NCBI RefSeq assembly: GCF_014904705.1
Contig: NZ_JACZCQ010000007.1
Span: 1 to 64,000 of the forward strand
Direction of reading: 5' to 3'
From: Nisaea sediminum
GTDB lineage: Bacteria; Pseudomonadota; Alphaproteobacteria; Thalassobaculales; Thalassobaculaceae
DNA length: 64,000 nucleotides
Shown one piece after another: positions 1 through 8,432 of this stretch (within the stretch, counting starts at the first letter, position 1; each line of letters begins with the position of its first letter). The notes beneath the pieces are model-generated. The model searched no databases, was not told the origin of the DNA, and was given only the letters and a program-made list of their open reading frames with translations. Both the position numbers and the translations under genes were made by a program.

Positions 1-567
1 CCCTGGCCCCCGCCCTTGCCGGTCCTTTTTGGGGACCCCTTTGATGCCCCCGTCGCCCAAGGGGCCCCCGCCGACATAGCCGCAGGCGAAGCGGCGGATA
101 AGCGGAATGTCCATGCCGCCGACGAAGCTGATGGTGCCGGTCTTCGAGGCCTTGGCGGCGAGCACGCCGACCAGGAACGAGCCTTCATGCTCGTTGAAGA
201 CGATGGACTGCACGTTCGGCACGTCCACCACGCTGTCGATGATGGCGAAGCTGAGATCCGGAAATTCTTTCGCGACCTTCTCGATCGCCGGGCCTTGGGC
301 GAAGCCGACGCCGAGGATCGGATTGGCGCCCTTGCGCGCCATGCGGCGGATCGCCTGTTCGCGCTGGGTCTCGTTGGTGACCTCGAACTCGAGATAGCTG
401 GTGCCGGTTTCCTTCTTGAAGCGCTCTGCCCCTTCGTAGACGCCTTCGTTGAAGCTCTTGTCGAACTTGCCGCCCATGTCGAAGACGACGGCCGGCTTGA
501 ATTCCGCGGCATCGGCGGCGGCGCCGAGACCGATCGCGGCAATCGCCGCCAGTACCCACTGTTTCAT
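1..567 (-). CDS. BMP family ABC transporter substrate-binding protein (3' part missing)
   Basis: N-terminal 189 codons of a periplasmic binding protein of the BMP/Med (BmpA/PnrA) family, which delivers nucleosides or related small ligands to an ABC importer. A signal peptide is clear (MKQWVLAAIAAIGLGAAADA, then AEF). The family's early strand VVFDMGGKFDKSFNE, the central NETQREQAIRRMA and the segment GMDIPLIRRFACGY are all present. An AGGGAT ribosome-binding sequence lies about 9 bases before the ATG. After CGY (about residue 168) the translation stops resembling the family and becomes Gly/Pro/Lys-rich although the frame stays open to base 1. I attribute this to sequence errors at a contig end rather than to biology. 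Ligand specificity cannot be told. Confidence 0.85.
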   Translation of the reverse strand, partial: MKQWVLAAIAAIGLGAAADAAEFKPAVVFDMGGKFDKSFNEGVYEGAERFKKETGTSYLEFEVTNETQREQAIRRMARKGANPILGVGFAQGPAIEKVAKEFPDLSFAIIDSVVDVPNVQSIVFNEHEGSFLVGVLAAKASKTGTISFVGGMDIPLIRRFACGYVGGGPLGDGGIKGVPKKDRQGRGPG

Positions 568-722
568 TTTTTGCCATCCCTGTTTATTGAGGTCCGTCGG
601 ACCCGTTCACGGACTGCATTCCGCGGAAGCAGTCTAAGAAAGAAAGACAACGGAGTCCTCAGTCTTTTACCAATTGGTCGAAGCGCGCGCCGGTCTCTCG
701 CGTGCCCGCGGCGGAGTACCCG

Positions 723-1064
723 ATGAGCGCACCGCGCCTCAAGTCGAAATTGCTGGTTCAGGCCGGTCTCAGGCAGTGCATGGCCATGGGGATCATGGCG
801 ACCGTGGTCCGCTCCGGCGATGATGACGCGGGCGCGGTCTATCTCAAGATCAACCGCCTCGGCCCCGGCTTCACAATCCTGGCACTCGCTCGTGAGATAG
901 ACGGCAGTCTCGCCTGGCGGTCGCGCACCGGCGACGCGCCGGTCCCGGAACAAGAGGCCGACGCGGTGCTGGAGCGCGAGCGCCGGATCGATCCGGATAT
1001 CTGGGTTCTGGAGATCGAGGACCGGGAAGGGCGCAATCCGCTCGAAGGCGCGCTGTTCTTCTGA
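723..1064 (+). CDS. DUF1491 family protein
   Basis: Small soluble protein of 113 residues. The start RLKSKLLVQAGLRQC, the following VVRSGDDDAGAVYLKINR and the C-terminal DPDIWVLEIEDREGRNPLEG fit the alphaproteobacterial DUF1491 family as I remember it. No function is established for the family. The ATG at 723 is preferred; an in-frame GTG 21 bases upstream only adds a low-complexity heptapeptide. It stands alone between the divergent BMP-family gene and the cupin gene, with about 127 bases to the next start. No membrane segment or catalytic motif is seen. Confidence 0.7.
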   Translation: MSAPRLKSKLLVQAGLRQCMAMGIMATVVRSGDDDAGAVYLKINRLGPGFTILALAREIDGSLAWRSRTGDAPVPEQEADAVLERERRIDPDIWVLEIEDREGRNPLEGALFF

Positions 1065-1191
1065 CGCCGACCTTTAAGGCCTGTCCCCCGAACGGTACCC
1101 GTTCGGCTCCGGAACGGTCCCCGATATTGCAATTTCGGCGTCCGCCCATACCTCTGGTCGGTCTGAAACTTTGCCGAGAGAGCCCGCCCCG

Positions 1192-1869
1192 ATGGAGATC
1201 AACGCCGATTTCTCGCGCTTCGTCGCGACCGACAGCAACCAGTTGCCCTGGGTCCCGTCACCGATGCCCGGGGTTGACCGACGGATGCTGGACCGGATCG
1301 GGGAGGAAGTGGCGCGGGCGACGACCATCGTGCGCTACGCGGCGGACAGCGAATTTTCCGCCCACACCCATGGCGGCGGCGAGGAGTTCCTCGTACTCGA
1401 CGGCACCTTCTCCGACGAACACGGCGATTACGGGCCGGGCATGTATGTCCGCAATCCGGTCGGCTCCAGCCATTCGCCCTTCACCCGTGCCGGCTGCACC
1501 ATCTTCGTGAAGCTCTGGCAGATGCGGGAGGAGGACCAGGAGTTCGTGCGGGTCGACACGCGCGCGCCGGACGCGCGCTGGGAAGAGGGAGCCGTGGACG
1601 GAATCGCCGTGCTGCCGCTGTTCGATGCGGAGGATGAGCATGTGTATCTCACTCGCTACGAGGCGGGTGCGGCGCAACCGCCCTTCGAGATGGCGGGCGG
1701 TGGAGAGTTTCTCGTGCTGGAAGGTGCGGTCGAGAGCGGCGGAGTGCGCTACGGGACCGGGAGCTGGCTGCGCTTTCCGAAAGGCGCGCGGGCCGAGTTC
1801 GCCGCGCGGGAAAAGGCGCTGGTCTGGACCAAGACCGGCCACTTGGCCGGTCTTGGATCCGGGAAGTGA
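1192..1869 (+). CDS. Tandem cupin protein, ChrR-like
   Basis: 225-residue bicupin. The first cupin carries the metal-type pattern HTHGGGEEFLVLDG followed by a later histidine (SSHSPF), so it can plausibly bind a divalent metal. It resembles the cupin of ChrR/anti-ECF-sigma regulators and of stand-alone ChrR-like proteins. The second cupin (MAGGGEFLVLEGAVESGG) keeps the fold signature but has no histidines at the metal positions and is probably non-metallated. The N-terminal zinc-binding anti-sigma domain of ChrR is missing, so an anti-sigma role is not supported. ATG 1192 is preferred over TTG 1171. The stop abuts the stop of the convergent cyclophilin gene at 1870. Confidence 0.7.
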   Translation: MEINADFSRFVATDSNQLPWVPSPMPGVDRRMLDRIGEEVARATTIVRYAADSEFSAHTHGGGEEFLVLDGTFSDEHGDYGPGMYVRNPVGSSHSPFTRAGCTIFVKLWQMREEDQEFVRVDTRAPDARWEEGAVDGIAVLPLFDAEDEHVYLTRYEAGAAQPPFEMAGGGEFLVLEGAVESGGVRYGTGSWLRFPKGARAEFAAREKALVWTKTGHLAGLGSGK

Positions 1870-2334
1870 TTATTCGGCGTCGGCTGCGACCTGGACCTTG
1901 ACCATCTTGTCCGGGTCGACCGGCGGCTCGCCGCGCTTGATCATGTCGACATATTCCATGCCTTCGACGACCTCGCCCCAGACGGTGTACTGACCGTCGA
2001 GGAAGCGGGCGTCCTTGAAGCAGATGAAGAACTGGCTGTCGGCGCTGTTCGGATTCTGTGCCCGGGCCGCGCCCACGGTGCCGCGGCGGAACGGGGCGTC
2101 GGAGAATTCCGCGTCCAGCTTCTGGCCGGAGCCGCCCATGCCGGAGCCGGTCGGGTCGCCGGTCTGCGCCATGAAGCCGTCGATCACCCGGTGGAAGACG
2201 ATGCCGTCATAGAAGCCCTCGCGGGCGAGTTCCTTCACCCGCGTGACATGCTTCGGCGCCAGATCCGGCTTCAGTTCGACGACCACGCGGCCGTGGTCGA
2301 GGTCGATAAAGAGTTGGTTTTCCTGATCGCTCAC
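1870..2334 (-). CDS. ppiB: Peptidyl-prolyl cis-trans isomerase, cyclophilin type, cytosolic
   Basis: 154-residue single-domain cyclophilin that catalyses cis-trans isomerisation of X-Pro bonds during folding. The catalytic region FHRVIDGFMAQTGDPTG holds the essential Arg, followed by GGSGQKLDAEF, SQFFICF and QYTVWGEVVEGM, all in canonical order. There is no signal peptide, so the product should stay in the cytoplasm. A paralogue with a signal peptide lies immediately upstream on the same strand (2386-2916). The two are close over the cyclophilin core and probably arose by tandem duplication. Convergent with the cupin gene, with no spacer. Confidence 0.93.
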   Translation of the reverse strand: MSDQENQLFIDLDHGRVVVELKPDLAPKHVTRVKELAREGFYDGIVFHRVIDGFMAQTGDPTGSGMGGSGQKLDAEFSDAPFRRGTVGAARAQNPNSADSQFFICFKDARFLDGQYTVWGEVVEGMEYVDMIKRGEPPVDPDKMVKVQVAADAE

Positions 2335-2385
2335 GTTTCGATCCTTTTTCTTACTTGTGTTCGGGTCCTAGAGACTTGAGCCGGT

Positions 2386-2916
<531 letters not shown>

Positions 2917-2963
2917 GCAAGCCTCCGTGGTTGAGCACTCCGGCGCACCATAGACGACCGCGC

Positions 2964-4433
2964 TCAGCGGGCAAGCGAGAAGAGCCGCGCGGTGTCGATA
3001 TGCGTTTCCAGATGATCGGCGAGGCGGTCCAGTACACCGTCGATCACGGTCTCGAAGGAGGTCTCAGCAAGGCGCGTCGCGCCGAGTTCCGCGAGGAAGG
3101 CCCGGCGGAACCCGTCGGACGCGAACATGCCATGCACGTAGGAACCGGCGATACGGCCGTCCGGGGACGTGGCCCCGTCCTCGTGCGGGCCGCTGCCGTC
3201 ATCGATGACGGCGAATGGACGGGCTCGGTCGGGACCGTCCGTCCGTCCGATATGGATCTCGTAGCCCGCGATGGCGGCCCCTGCCGAGGTTTCTCCGGAG
3301 ATCCGGGTCAATGACTTTTCCGGCGTGAGCACAGTCTCGACATCGAGCAGGCCGAGACCGTCCGCAGACCCTGCGGGACCTTCCAGCCCGTCCGGATCGT
3401 GCACCCGGCGGCCGAGCATCTGATAGCCGCCGCAGATGCCGAGCGCCCGGCCGCCGCGGCGGACATGGGCCGCGATATCGATATCCCATCCCTGCGCGCG
3501 CAGGTCCTGCAGGTCGCCGATGGTCGATTTCGACCCGGGGATCAGGATGAGCGTCGCATCGCCCGGCAGGCATCGCCCGGGCTCGACGATTTCTACCGAC
3601 ACCTCCGGTTCGAGGCGCAGCGGGTCGAGGTCGTCGAAATTGGCGATCCGGGAAAGCCGGGGCACCGCGATCTTTAGCGGTCCGGACCCCTCTCGCGTTG
3701 CATGCTCCAGCGCGACGGCGTCCTCGGCCGGGAGCTTCCGCGCCTCCGGGAAATAGGGAACGACGCCGAGCGAGGGCCAGCCGGTATGCTCCGTCACGAT
3801 CCGGAGCCCCTCGTCGAACAGCGAGACGTCGCCGCGGAACTTGTTGATGAGGAAGGCCGCGATCCGTTCCCGGTCGCGGGGCGGGATGACGTTGTGGGTG
3901 CCGACCAGCGAGGCGATGACGCCGCCGCGGTCGATATCGCCGATCAGGACGACCGGACAATCGACGGTCTCGGCGAAGCCCATATTGGCGATGTCGCCGG
4001 CGCGCAGATTGACCTCCGCCGGGCTGCCGGCGCCTTCCACCAGGATGAGATCGGCGTCGGCCCTGAGGCGCTCGAAGCTGTCGCGGACCGCGCCCAGGAG
4101 CTCGGGCTTCATCGCCTGATAGGCGCGGGCCTTGGCATGTCCGCGGACCTTGCCCTGCACCACAACCTGGGCGCCGAGCTCGGATTCCGGCTTCAACAGC
4201 ACCGGATTCATGTCTGTATGCGGTTCGATCCCGGCGGCGCGGGCCTGTAGCGCCTGCGCCCGGCCGATCTCCCCGCCATCCACCGTGACGGCGGCATTGT
4301 TCGACATGTTTTGCGGCTTGAACGGCCGCACGCGGAGGCCATTCCGAGCGGCGAGGCGGCAGAGCCCGGCGACCAGAACGGATTTCCCGACATCGGAGCC
4401 GGTTCCCTGGAACATCAGCGTTTTCGCGGTCAT
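2964..4433 (-). CDS. cobQ: Cobyric acid synthase
   Basis: 489-residue CobQ, which amidates four side chains of adenosylcobyrinic acid a,c-diamide using glutamine and ATP in cobalamin synthesis. The N-terminal dethiobiotin-synthetase-like ATP site [18 protein letters not shown] and KPQNMSNNA are typical. The C-terminal class I glutaminase domain has the nucleophile in [13 protein letters not shown] and the histidine in GSYVHGMF. The start at 4433 is chosen because [10 protein letters not shown] matches known N-termini and AGAGG lies 8 bases upstream; an ATG two codons earlier is also possible. No B12-riboswitch core was recognised upstream. No other cob genes are in the window, although two B12-binding radical SAM enzymes further on would need cobalamin. 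Confidence 0.95.
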   Translation of the reverse strand: MTAKTLMFQGTGSDVGKSVLVAGLCRLAARNGLRVRPFKPQNMSNNAAVTVDGGEIGRAQALQARAAGIEPHTDMNPVLLKPESELGAQVVVQGKVRGHAKARAYQAMKPELLGAVRDSFERLRADADLILVEGAGSPAEVNLRAGDIANMGFAETVDCPVVLIGDIDRGGVIASLVGTHNVIPPRDRERIAAFLINKFRGDVSLFDEGLRIVTEHTGWPSLGVVPYFPEARKLPAEDAVALEHATREGSGPLKIAVPRLSRIANFDDLDPLRLEPEVSVEIVEPGRCLPGDATLILIPGSKSTIGDLQDLRAQGWDIDIAAHVRRGGRALGICGGYQMLGRRVHDPDGLEGPAGSADGLGLLDVETVLTPEKSLTRISGETSAGAAIAGYEIHIGRTDGPDRARPFAVIDDGSGPHEDGATSPDGRIAGSYVHGMFASDGFRRAFLAELGATRLAETSFETVIDGVLDRLADHLETHIDTARLFSLAR

Positions 4434-4609
4434 GACCATGGCCTCTTCGCACGCCCCGGCGAGACCCGCCACGCTTTTCGTATTTTGTGCGTTCTGTTTA
4501 CGAAATGTTCAGGTTTGACGCGTAAAAAGGGTATCAGGCCAGCAAGAATACGCTGGCAAAGTAAAGTTCGAGCCATCCGACTTCGCTCCCTCCCTCTCGG
4601 CTCGGACCA

Positions 4610-4631
4610 GGGCGGCCTCTCGGGGCCGCCC
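4610..4631. other. GC-rich hairpin in the cobQ-bfd divergent region
   Basis: Perfect 8-bp stem GGGCGGCC/GGCCGCCC with a six-base loop, in the 357-base gap between cobQ (start 4433, - strand) and bfd (start 4791, + strand). On the + strand it is followed by GCTTATTTTG, which is not a convincing U-tract, and no + strand gene lies upstream. It could be part of a cobQ leader or separate the two divergent promoters. The rest of the gap up to 4730 shows no gene. Confidence 0.4.
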
Positions 4632-4730
4632 GCTTATTTTGTCCCCTCTGAAAATCGATGAAAACCGGCAGAGTTCCAGGCGTTTTTGCGCCCGCATTGA
4701 TATAGAACAAATCCGGTCTGAATTTCCGTA

Positions 4731-4759
4731 TTGACAATCAGTCGCAAGAGACTTCATAT
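4731..4759 (+). promoter_or_regulatory. Predicted sigma-70 promoter of bfd
   Basis: Consensus -35 hexamer TTGACA at 4731-4736, a 17-base spacer and a -10-like TCATAT at 4754-4759. Transcription would begin about 7 bases later, inside the palindrome at 4760-4778. Seen by eye only; no transcript data. Confidence 0.6.
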
Positions 4760-4778
4760 GCGAATGACTCTCAATTGC
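4760..4778. promoter_or_regulatory. Fur-like iron operator upstream of bfd
   Basis: The 19-mer GCGAATGACTCTCAATTGC is an imperfect inverted repeat (13 of 19 positions match its own reverse complement). It has the AATGA-N3-TCA core seen in alphaproteobacterial Fur/Mur sites. It sits directly behind the -10 element and 12 bases before the bfd start, where a bound repressor would block initiation. Bfd is a known iron-starvation gene in other bacteria, so Fur control is sensible, though the binding protein is inferred. Confidence 0.6.
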
Positions 4779-4790
4779 GGAATTCGCACG

Positions 4791-4985
4791 ATGTATGTGT
4801 GTCTTTGCAACGGCTTTACAAATCGATGTGTGGACCGGGCGATCGATTCGGGCGCGCGGACCGTCGGGCAGGTCTATCAGAACGTCGGATGCCGTCCGCA
4901 ATGCGGCACCTGCCGGAACACCATCCGCGAGCAGCTCGCCGCCCGCACCGGCGAGGCCGAGCTTGCCGTGACGGATGCCGTCTAG
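4791..4985 (+). CDS. bfd: Bacterioferritin-associated ferredoxin
   Basis: 64-residue [2Fe-2S] protein of the Bfd / BFD-like domain family. Bfd passes electrons to bacterioferritin haem so that stored ferric iron can be released. The cluster ligands are visible as CLC near the N-terminus (residues 4 and 6) and CGTC around residues 40-43, the usual C-x-C...C-x2-C spacing. The start MYVCLCNGF at 4791 matches known family members; the frame extends upstream but those residues are not conserved. Its partner bfr begins 129 bases downstream. A promoter and Fur-like operator precede it, while bfr has its own Irr-like site. Confidence 0.93.
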   Translation: MYVCLCNGFTNRCVDRAIDSGARTVGQVYQNVGCRPQCGTCRNTIREQLAARTGEAELAVTDAV

Positions 4986-5052
4986 GTCAGCCAAACCTCC
5001 CTAAGTTACTGTAATATTGAGTGTTATTCGCAGTATAGATTTTGCGAAGCCC

Positions 5053-5069
5053 CTTGGAATTATTCTAAG
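5053..5069. promoter_or_regulatory. Irr-type (ICE-like) operator upstream of bacterioferritin
   Basis: CTTGGAATTATTCTAAG is a near-perfect palindrome very close to the alphaproteobacterial iron-control element TTTAGAA-N3-TTCTAAA bound by Irr. It lies 45 bases before the bfr ATG, just downstream of a possible -10 element TATAGA at about 5034-5039. Irr represses iron-storage genes when haem or iron is low in Rhizobiales and relatives. The same role is inferred here; an irr gene is not in the window. Confidence 0.7.
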
Positions 5070-5114
5070 GAGTGCTATGTTCGGCCTCAGGACATCCAAT
5101 CTGGAGCAAGGCCG

Positions 5115-5597
5115 ATGAAGGGCGACAAGAAGGTTCTCGAGTTTCTGAACGCTGGTCTGAAGGGCGAACTCACCGCCATCAACCAGTACTTCCTGCACGC
5201 CAAGATGCTGCAGGATTGGGGTTTTTCGAAGCTCGGCAAACACGAGTACGACGAATCCATCGACGAGATGAAGCATGCGGAGAAGCTGATCGCCCGCATC
5301 CTGTTCCTCGAAGGCCTCCCGAACCTGCAGTATCTCGAGAAGCTGCTGATCGGCGAGGATATCAAAGAAATCTTCGAGGGCGACCTCAAGCTCGAACATG
5401 ACGGCATTGCCAACTACAAGGCCGGCATAGCGCATTGCGAGACGGTGGGTGACTATGTCACCCGCGATCTCTTCCTGGAAATCCTCACCGACGAGGAAGG
5501 CCATGTCGATTACATCGAGACGCAGCTCGAGATGATCGAGAAGATGGGCATCCAGAACTACATGCTGCTGCAGTCCGAAGCGAACGAGATGGACTGA
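5115..5597 (+). CDS. bfr: Bacterioferritin
   Basis: 160-residue haem-containing ferritin that oxidises Fe(II) and stores it as ferric mineral in a 24-subunit shell. All six ferroxidase ligands are at canonical positions: Glu18, Glu51, His54, Glu94, Glu127 and His130. Met52, the axial haem ligand shared by subunit pairs, is also present, so this is a true Bfr rather than a haem-free ferritin. The length is typical. A GGAG sequence precedes the ATG by about 10 bases. A strong intrinsic terminator follows at 5628. bfd, encoding its electron donor, is immediately upstream. Confidence 0.96.
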   Translation: MKGDKKVLEFLNAGLKGELTAINQYFLHAKMLQDWGFSKLGKHEYDESIDEMKHAEKLIARILFLEGLPNLQYLEKLLIGEDIKEIFEGDLKLEHDGIANYKAGIAHCETVGDYVTRDLFLEILTDEEGHVDYIETQLEMIEKMGIQNYMLLQSEANEMD

Positions 5598-5627
5598 TCC
5601 GGTACGCCGGAACACGAACAGATTGCG

Positions 5628-5663
5628 AAAGGCATCTCGCTCGCAGGAGCGGGGTGCCTTTTT
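5628..5663 (+). terminator. Rho-independent terminator of bfr
   Basis: AAAGGCATCTCGCTC (5628-5642) pairs with GAGCGGGGTGCCTTT (5647-5661), including two G-U wobbles, around a GCAG loop; the 3' side runs into TTTTT. It lies 31 bases after the bfr stop and is well formed. Confidence 0.85.
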
Positions 5664-5817
5664 CGTTTCCGCCTATGCCGAGATGGCGCGGGCCGGACGC
5701 GTTCATCGGCGCTGATCGGAGCCGCAGACGTGGTGGCGATGGCGAGTTCGCGCCGGCTTGCGAGGATGAGCAGGGGCATCATTCGATTGAGCGGGGCCGC
5801 GGCCAGGCCGGAGGACG

Positions 5818-7050
5818 TCACTCGCCGGAAGAGTTCGCCAGGGCCAGACCGGCTTTGAGAATGGTGCTTAGCGCAGCCGCGGTATCGCCGGAATCGACGG
5901 TACCCGCTGCCGCGATTGCGGTGGCCGCGAGCTGATTGTCGCGTGCCATCCGCAAGAAGAGCTTTGCCAGGGCCTTGCCCGGATATTCCTTCTCCGGATT
6001 ATTCACCACCTGGATTGCGCCGAGGGTCTCGATCCGGCGCGCGGTGACAAGATGTTCAAGATTCCACGGAACGATAGCTTGCGGGGTTCCGGCCATGGCG
6101 CCGGCAATGGCGGTGGAGAGACCTCCGTGATGCACCAGTAGCCGCGCCTTCGGCATGATCTCGTTGAAGGGCAGGGGGCTGGGGCTGACCTGAAAGGTCC
6201 CGGTGCTCTGCTGCGTCGCCTGCTCCGGTCCCAGACCGCTGATATAGGCCCGGACGTTGAGTTTGCTCTGCTTCAGCGCGTCCATCACCGTCCGAAGGCT
6301 CGGGTGGCTGCGCGGCATGTAGAAAAAGACGCCGTCCTCCGCGCGCTGCTCGAGCGGCAGCGGCTGGATCCCGGTCGGCATGTTGAAGGGAGGCAGGGTT
6401 TCCTCGCTCCGGCTGGCCGCGTAGGGATCGACGATCGGCAGGGTGAGCGGGAAGGAGCGGTCGCCGTGGAAGGCATCGCTCAGGAAGGCGAGCTTCTCCT
6501 CGCCGCGGAGGCGCAGCACCTTGTTGACCATTTCCAGCAGGCGGGTCTCGTGATCTACGGAGAAGGCCTCAAGCTTCGATTGCCAGGGCCGGATCGGCGG
6601 CATCTCGCGTCCGCCCGGCGGCATGGTGTAGCCGTTGCCGATGGTGAGCGAGGGTACGCGTCCCCGGGCGGCGATGTTCAGCGTCGGGCTGAAATCCCCG
6701 ATGACGAGATCCGGCTGCACGGCGGCGATAAGTCCGCACCAGGCCTCGAGCCGGGCGGCGAATCCCAATTCGTTGCCGTAGCCGATCAGGGTCAGCACGT
6801 CGGCGAAGGAATGGGTCGGTACCTGCCGTGCCTTCGGATCGGTCGGCATGCGCCAGTTCGGGATCGGCAGCAGATGATAGCCGTCCGGCAGGCGGGCCGT
6901 CGCCGGGTTCCAGAACGCATCCGCACGCTCGTTTTCCTGGAGCGCCAGAAAGATCTCCGCGCCCCGTTCCCGGAACGCCCGCGCGATCGGTTTGATCCGA
7001 TTGATATGGCCGAGACCGGCGCCGAATTCCCACCCGAATAGAATACGCAT
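5818..7050 (-). CDS. Glycosyltransferase, GT-B fold, UGT/MGT type
   Basis: 410-residue protein with the two-domain layout of family-1-like glycosyltransferases. The N-terminus MRILFGWEFGAGLGHINR is a glycine-rich acceptor-domain start with the GHINR turn. The C-terminal donor-site signature reads LLVHHGGLSTAIAGAMAGTP, then QAIVPWNLEHLVTARRIETLG, as in UGT/MGT enzymes that use nucleotide sugars. The donor and acceptor are unknown. The frame is open far upstream of 7050, but those residues are antisense to the VOC gene, so the ATG at 7050 is the real start. Divergent from the VOC gene with an 81-base promoter region between them. Confidence 0.82.
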   Translation of the reverse strand: MRILFGWEFGAGLGHINRIKPIARAFRERGAEIFLALQENERADAFWNPATARLPDGYHLLPIPNWRMPTDPKARQVPTHSFADVLTLIGYGNELGFAARLEAWCGLIAAVQPDLVIGDFSPTLNIAARGRVPSLTIGNGYTMPPGGREMPPIRPWQSKLEAFSVDHETRLLEMVNKVLRLRGEEKLAFLSDAFHGDRSFPLTLPIVDPYAASRSEETLPPFNMPTGIQPLPLEQRAEDGVFFYMPRSHPSLRTVMDALKQSKLNVRAYISGLGPEQATQQSTGTFQVSPSPLPFNEIMPKARLLVHHGGLSTAIAGAMAGTPQAIVPWNLEHLVTARRIETLGAIQVVNNPEKEYPGKALAKLFLRMARDNQLAATAIAAAGTVDSGDTAAALSTILKAGLALANSSGE

Positions 7051-7131
7051 GAACCCGTGACTTTTCAGTGCCTTGAATTCTTCGCATAGTGACGCCGCAG
7101 ATTCGGAAAGCAAGTCGGGAAAGACATCGAT

Positions 7132-8061
7132 ATGGAACAGGCGCGCCAATTGCCGGTCGGGGAGGAGATCTTTCTCGATCACGTTGCGCATTTCGTCCCG
7201 GACATGGCGGAAGCGCACCGTGACCTCAATCGGCTCGGGTTCGTGCAGACGCCCTATACGGAACACCGGCATCGTCTCGACGAGACCTCCGATCCGGTGC
7301 CGTCGGGCACGGCCAATCGCTGCATCATGCTGCCGGAAGGCTATATCGAGGTGATCGCTGTCTCGGATGCCTCTACCGAACTCGGCGAGCGCACGCAGGG
7401 GCAACTGGACCGCTATGTCGGCCTGCATCTGATCGCGTTCTCCTGCGTCGATCCCGAGAGTGTCCAGGGACGTCTCACCTTGACCGGGTTCCATCCGCAG
7501 CCGCTGGTACATCTGAAGCGGCCGGTCACCCTGCCGGACGGCGGCGAGGACGAAGCGTCCTTCACCTGCTGTCGTGTCCGTCCGCAGGACATGCCGGAGG
7601 GCCGCGTGCAGTACGTCACTCACCTCACCGAGGATATCGTCTGGCAGGAACGCTGGATGCGTCACGGCAACGGGATCGTCGCCCTGCGCGATGTGATCAT
7701 TGGTGCCGAGGTGCTCGACAAGACGGCGGCGCGCTACTGCTGGTTCCTGAATCGCGGCGGCCCGAAACCGGTGAGCCCGCACATCTGGCGCGTTCCGCTC
7801 GATCGCGGCGGGGTGGTGATCGCGGATGAGGAAGGCCTCGAGCAGCTGGTGCCGGGCACGGAACTGCCTGACGAAGGCCCAATCGTCGCCGGATACGGGC
7901 TTCTCTCCGCGGATCTGCAGCAAACGGAAAGCTTCTTCCGCGAGCGGGGTTTCGAGCCGGAGCGCGTCGGTAAATATCTTCGAATGGCGCTTCCCGAGAC
8001 ACTCGGGGGAACGCTTTTCATCGCCGAGCAGGATGACGATTTCCCCTGGGCGGTCAGATAG
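7132..8061 (+). CDS. VOC-superfamily (glyoxalase-like) protein
   Basis: 309-residue protein with two vicinal-oxygen-chelate modules. The N-terminal half starts FLDHVAHFVPDMAEAHRDL, the usual first strand and helix with a putative metal-binding His, and continues to ANRCIMLPEGYIEVIAV. The second half has a similar GYGLLSADLQQTESFFRERG unit. It resembles the Glyoxalase_3-like domain proteins of alphaproteobacteria. The reaction is not assignable: ring-cleaving dioxygenase, isomerase and glyoxalase activities all use this fold. Forms a likely transcription unit with the small gene at 8111, 49 bases downstream. Confidence 0.75.
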   Translation: MEQARQLPVGEEIFLDHVAHFVPDMAEAHRDLNRLGFVQTPYTEHRHRLDETSDPVPSGTANRCIMLPEGYIEVIAVSDASTELGERTQGQLDRYVGLHLIAFSCVDPESVQGRLTLTGFHPQPLVHLKRPVTLPDGGEDEASFTCCRVRPQDMPEGRVQYVTHLTEDIVWQERWMRHGNGIVALRDVIIGAEVLDKTAARYCWFLNRGGPKPVSPHIWRVPLDRGGVVIADEEGLEQLVPGTELPDEGPIVAGYGLLSADLQQTESFFRERGFEPERVGKYLRMALPETLGGTLFIAEQDDDFPWAVR

Positions 8062-8110
8062 GGGCACACTTCGGCCGGCAAGGGCGGGCCCGGACAAGGA
8101 GAATAGAGTG

Positions 8111-8404
8111 ATGTCGAGAACGTTGGTCGCGACGATGATGAGTGCCACGGGGGATAATCAGGAGGAGTACGTCTTCACGACCGAGGATGACGATATCTGG
8201 CAGAAGACACCGCTCAACATCATCCGTGCCTTTGCCGAGTATGTCGACGAGGAGGTGTTTCCGAAGGAAATGGTCGATTTCGAGATCAACGCGTCCTTCA
8301 AGAACGAGGAACACAAGTGTGTCACGGCGATGGGGCAGATGGTGTTCGAGCGTGGCCGCATCCCCTTCACGCTGATGATCGGCGAGCGCAAGGTCCCGAA
8401 ATAA
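8111..8404 (+). CDS. Conserved small hypothetical protein
   Basis: 97-residue acidic, soluble protein that I do not recognise. It has no transmembrane segment and no cysteine cluster; the body FKNEEHKCVTAMGQMVFERGRIPFTLMIGERK suggests a compact alpha/beta fold. ATG 8111 is used because GGAGAATAGAGTG gives a plausible ribosome-binding site just upstream. Located between the VOC gene and the phosphatase-like gene in the same orientation, which suggests but does not prove co-expression. Confidence 0.65.
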   Translation: MSRTLVATMMSATGDNQEEYVFTTEDDDIWQKTPLNIIRAFAEYVDEEVFPKEMVDFEINASFKNEEHKCVTAMGQMVFERGRIPFTLMIGERKVPK

Positions 8405-8432
8405 GCCGCGCTTCCGGCGCCCGGTGCGCTAT

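Noticed and set aside
591-603. Palindrome GGTCCGTCGGACC upstream of the BMP-family gene
   Set aside because: Too short and GC-rich to separate from chance without conservation data.
4434-4790. Possible cobalamin riboswitch in front of cobQ
   Set aside because: No B12-box or core helix pattern was found on the - strand; only an unrelated GC-rich hairpin.
7051-8148. Upstream extension of the - strand glycosyltransferase frame to 776 residues
   Set aside because: Residues before 7050 are antisense to the well-supported VOC gene and have no family resemblance; the real start is the ATG at 7050.
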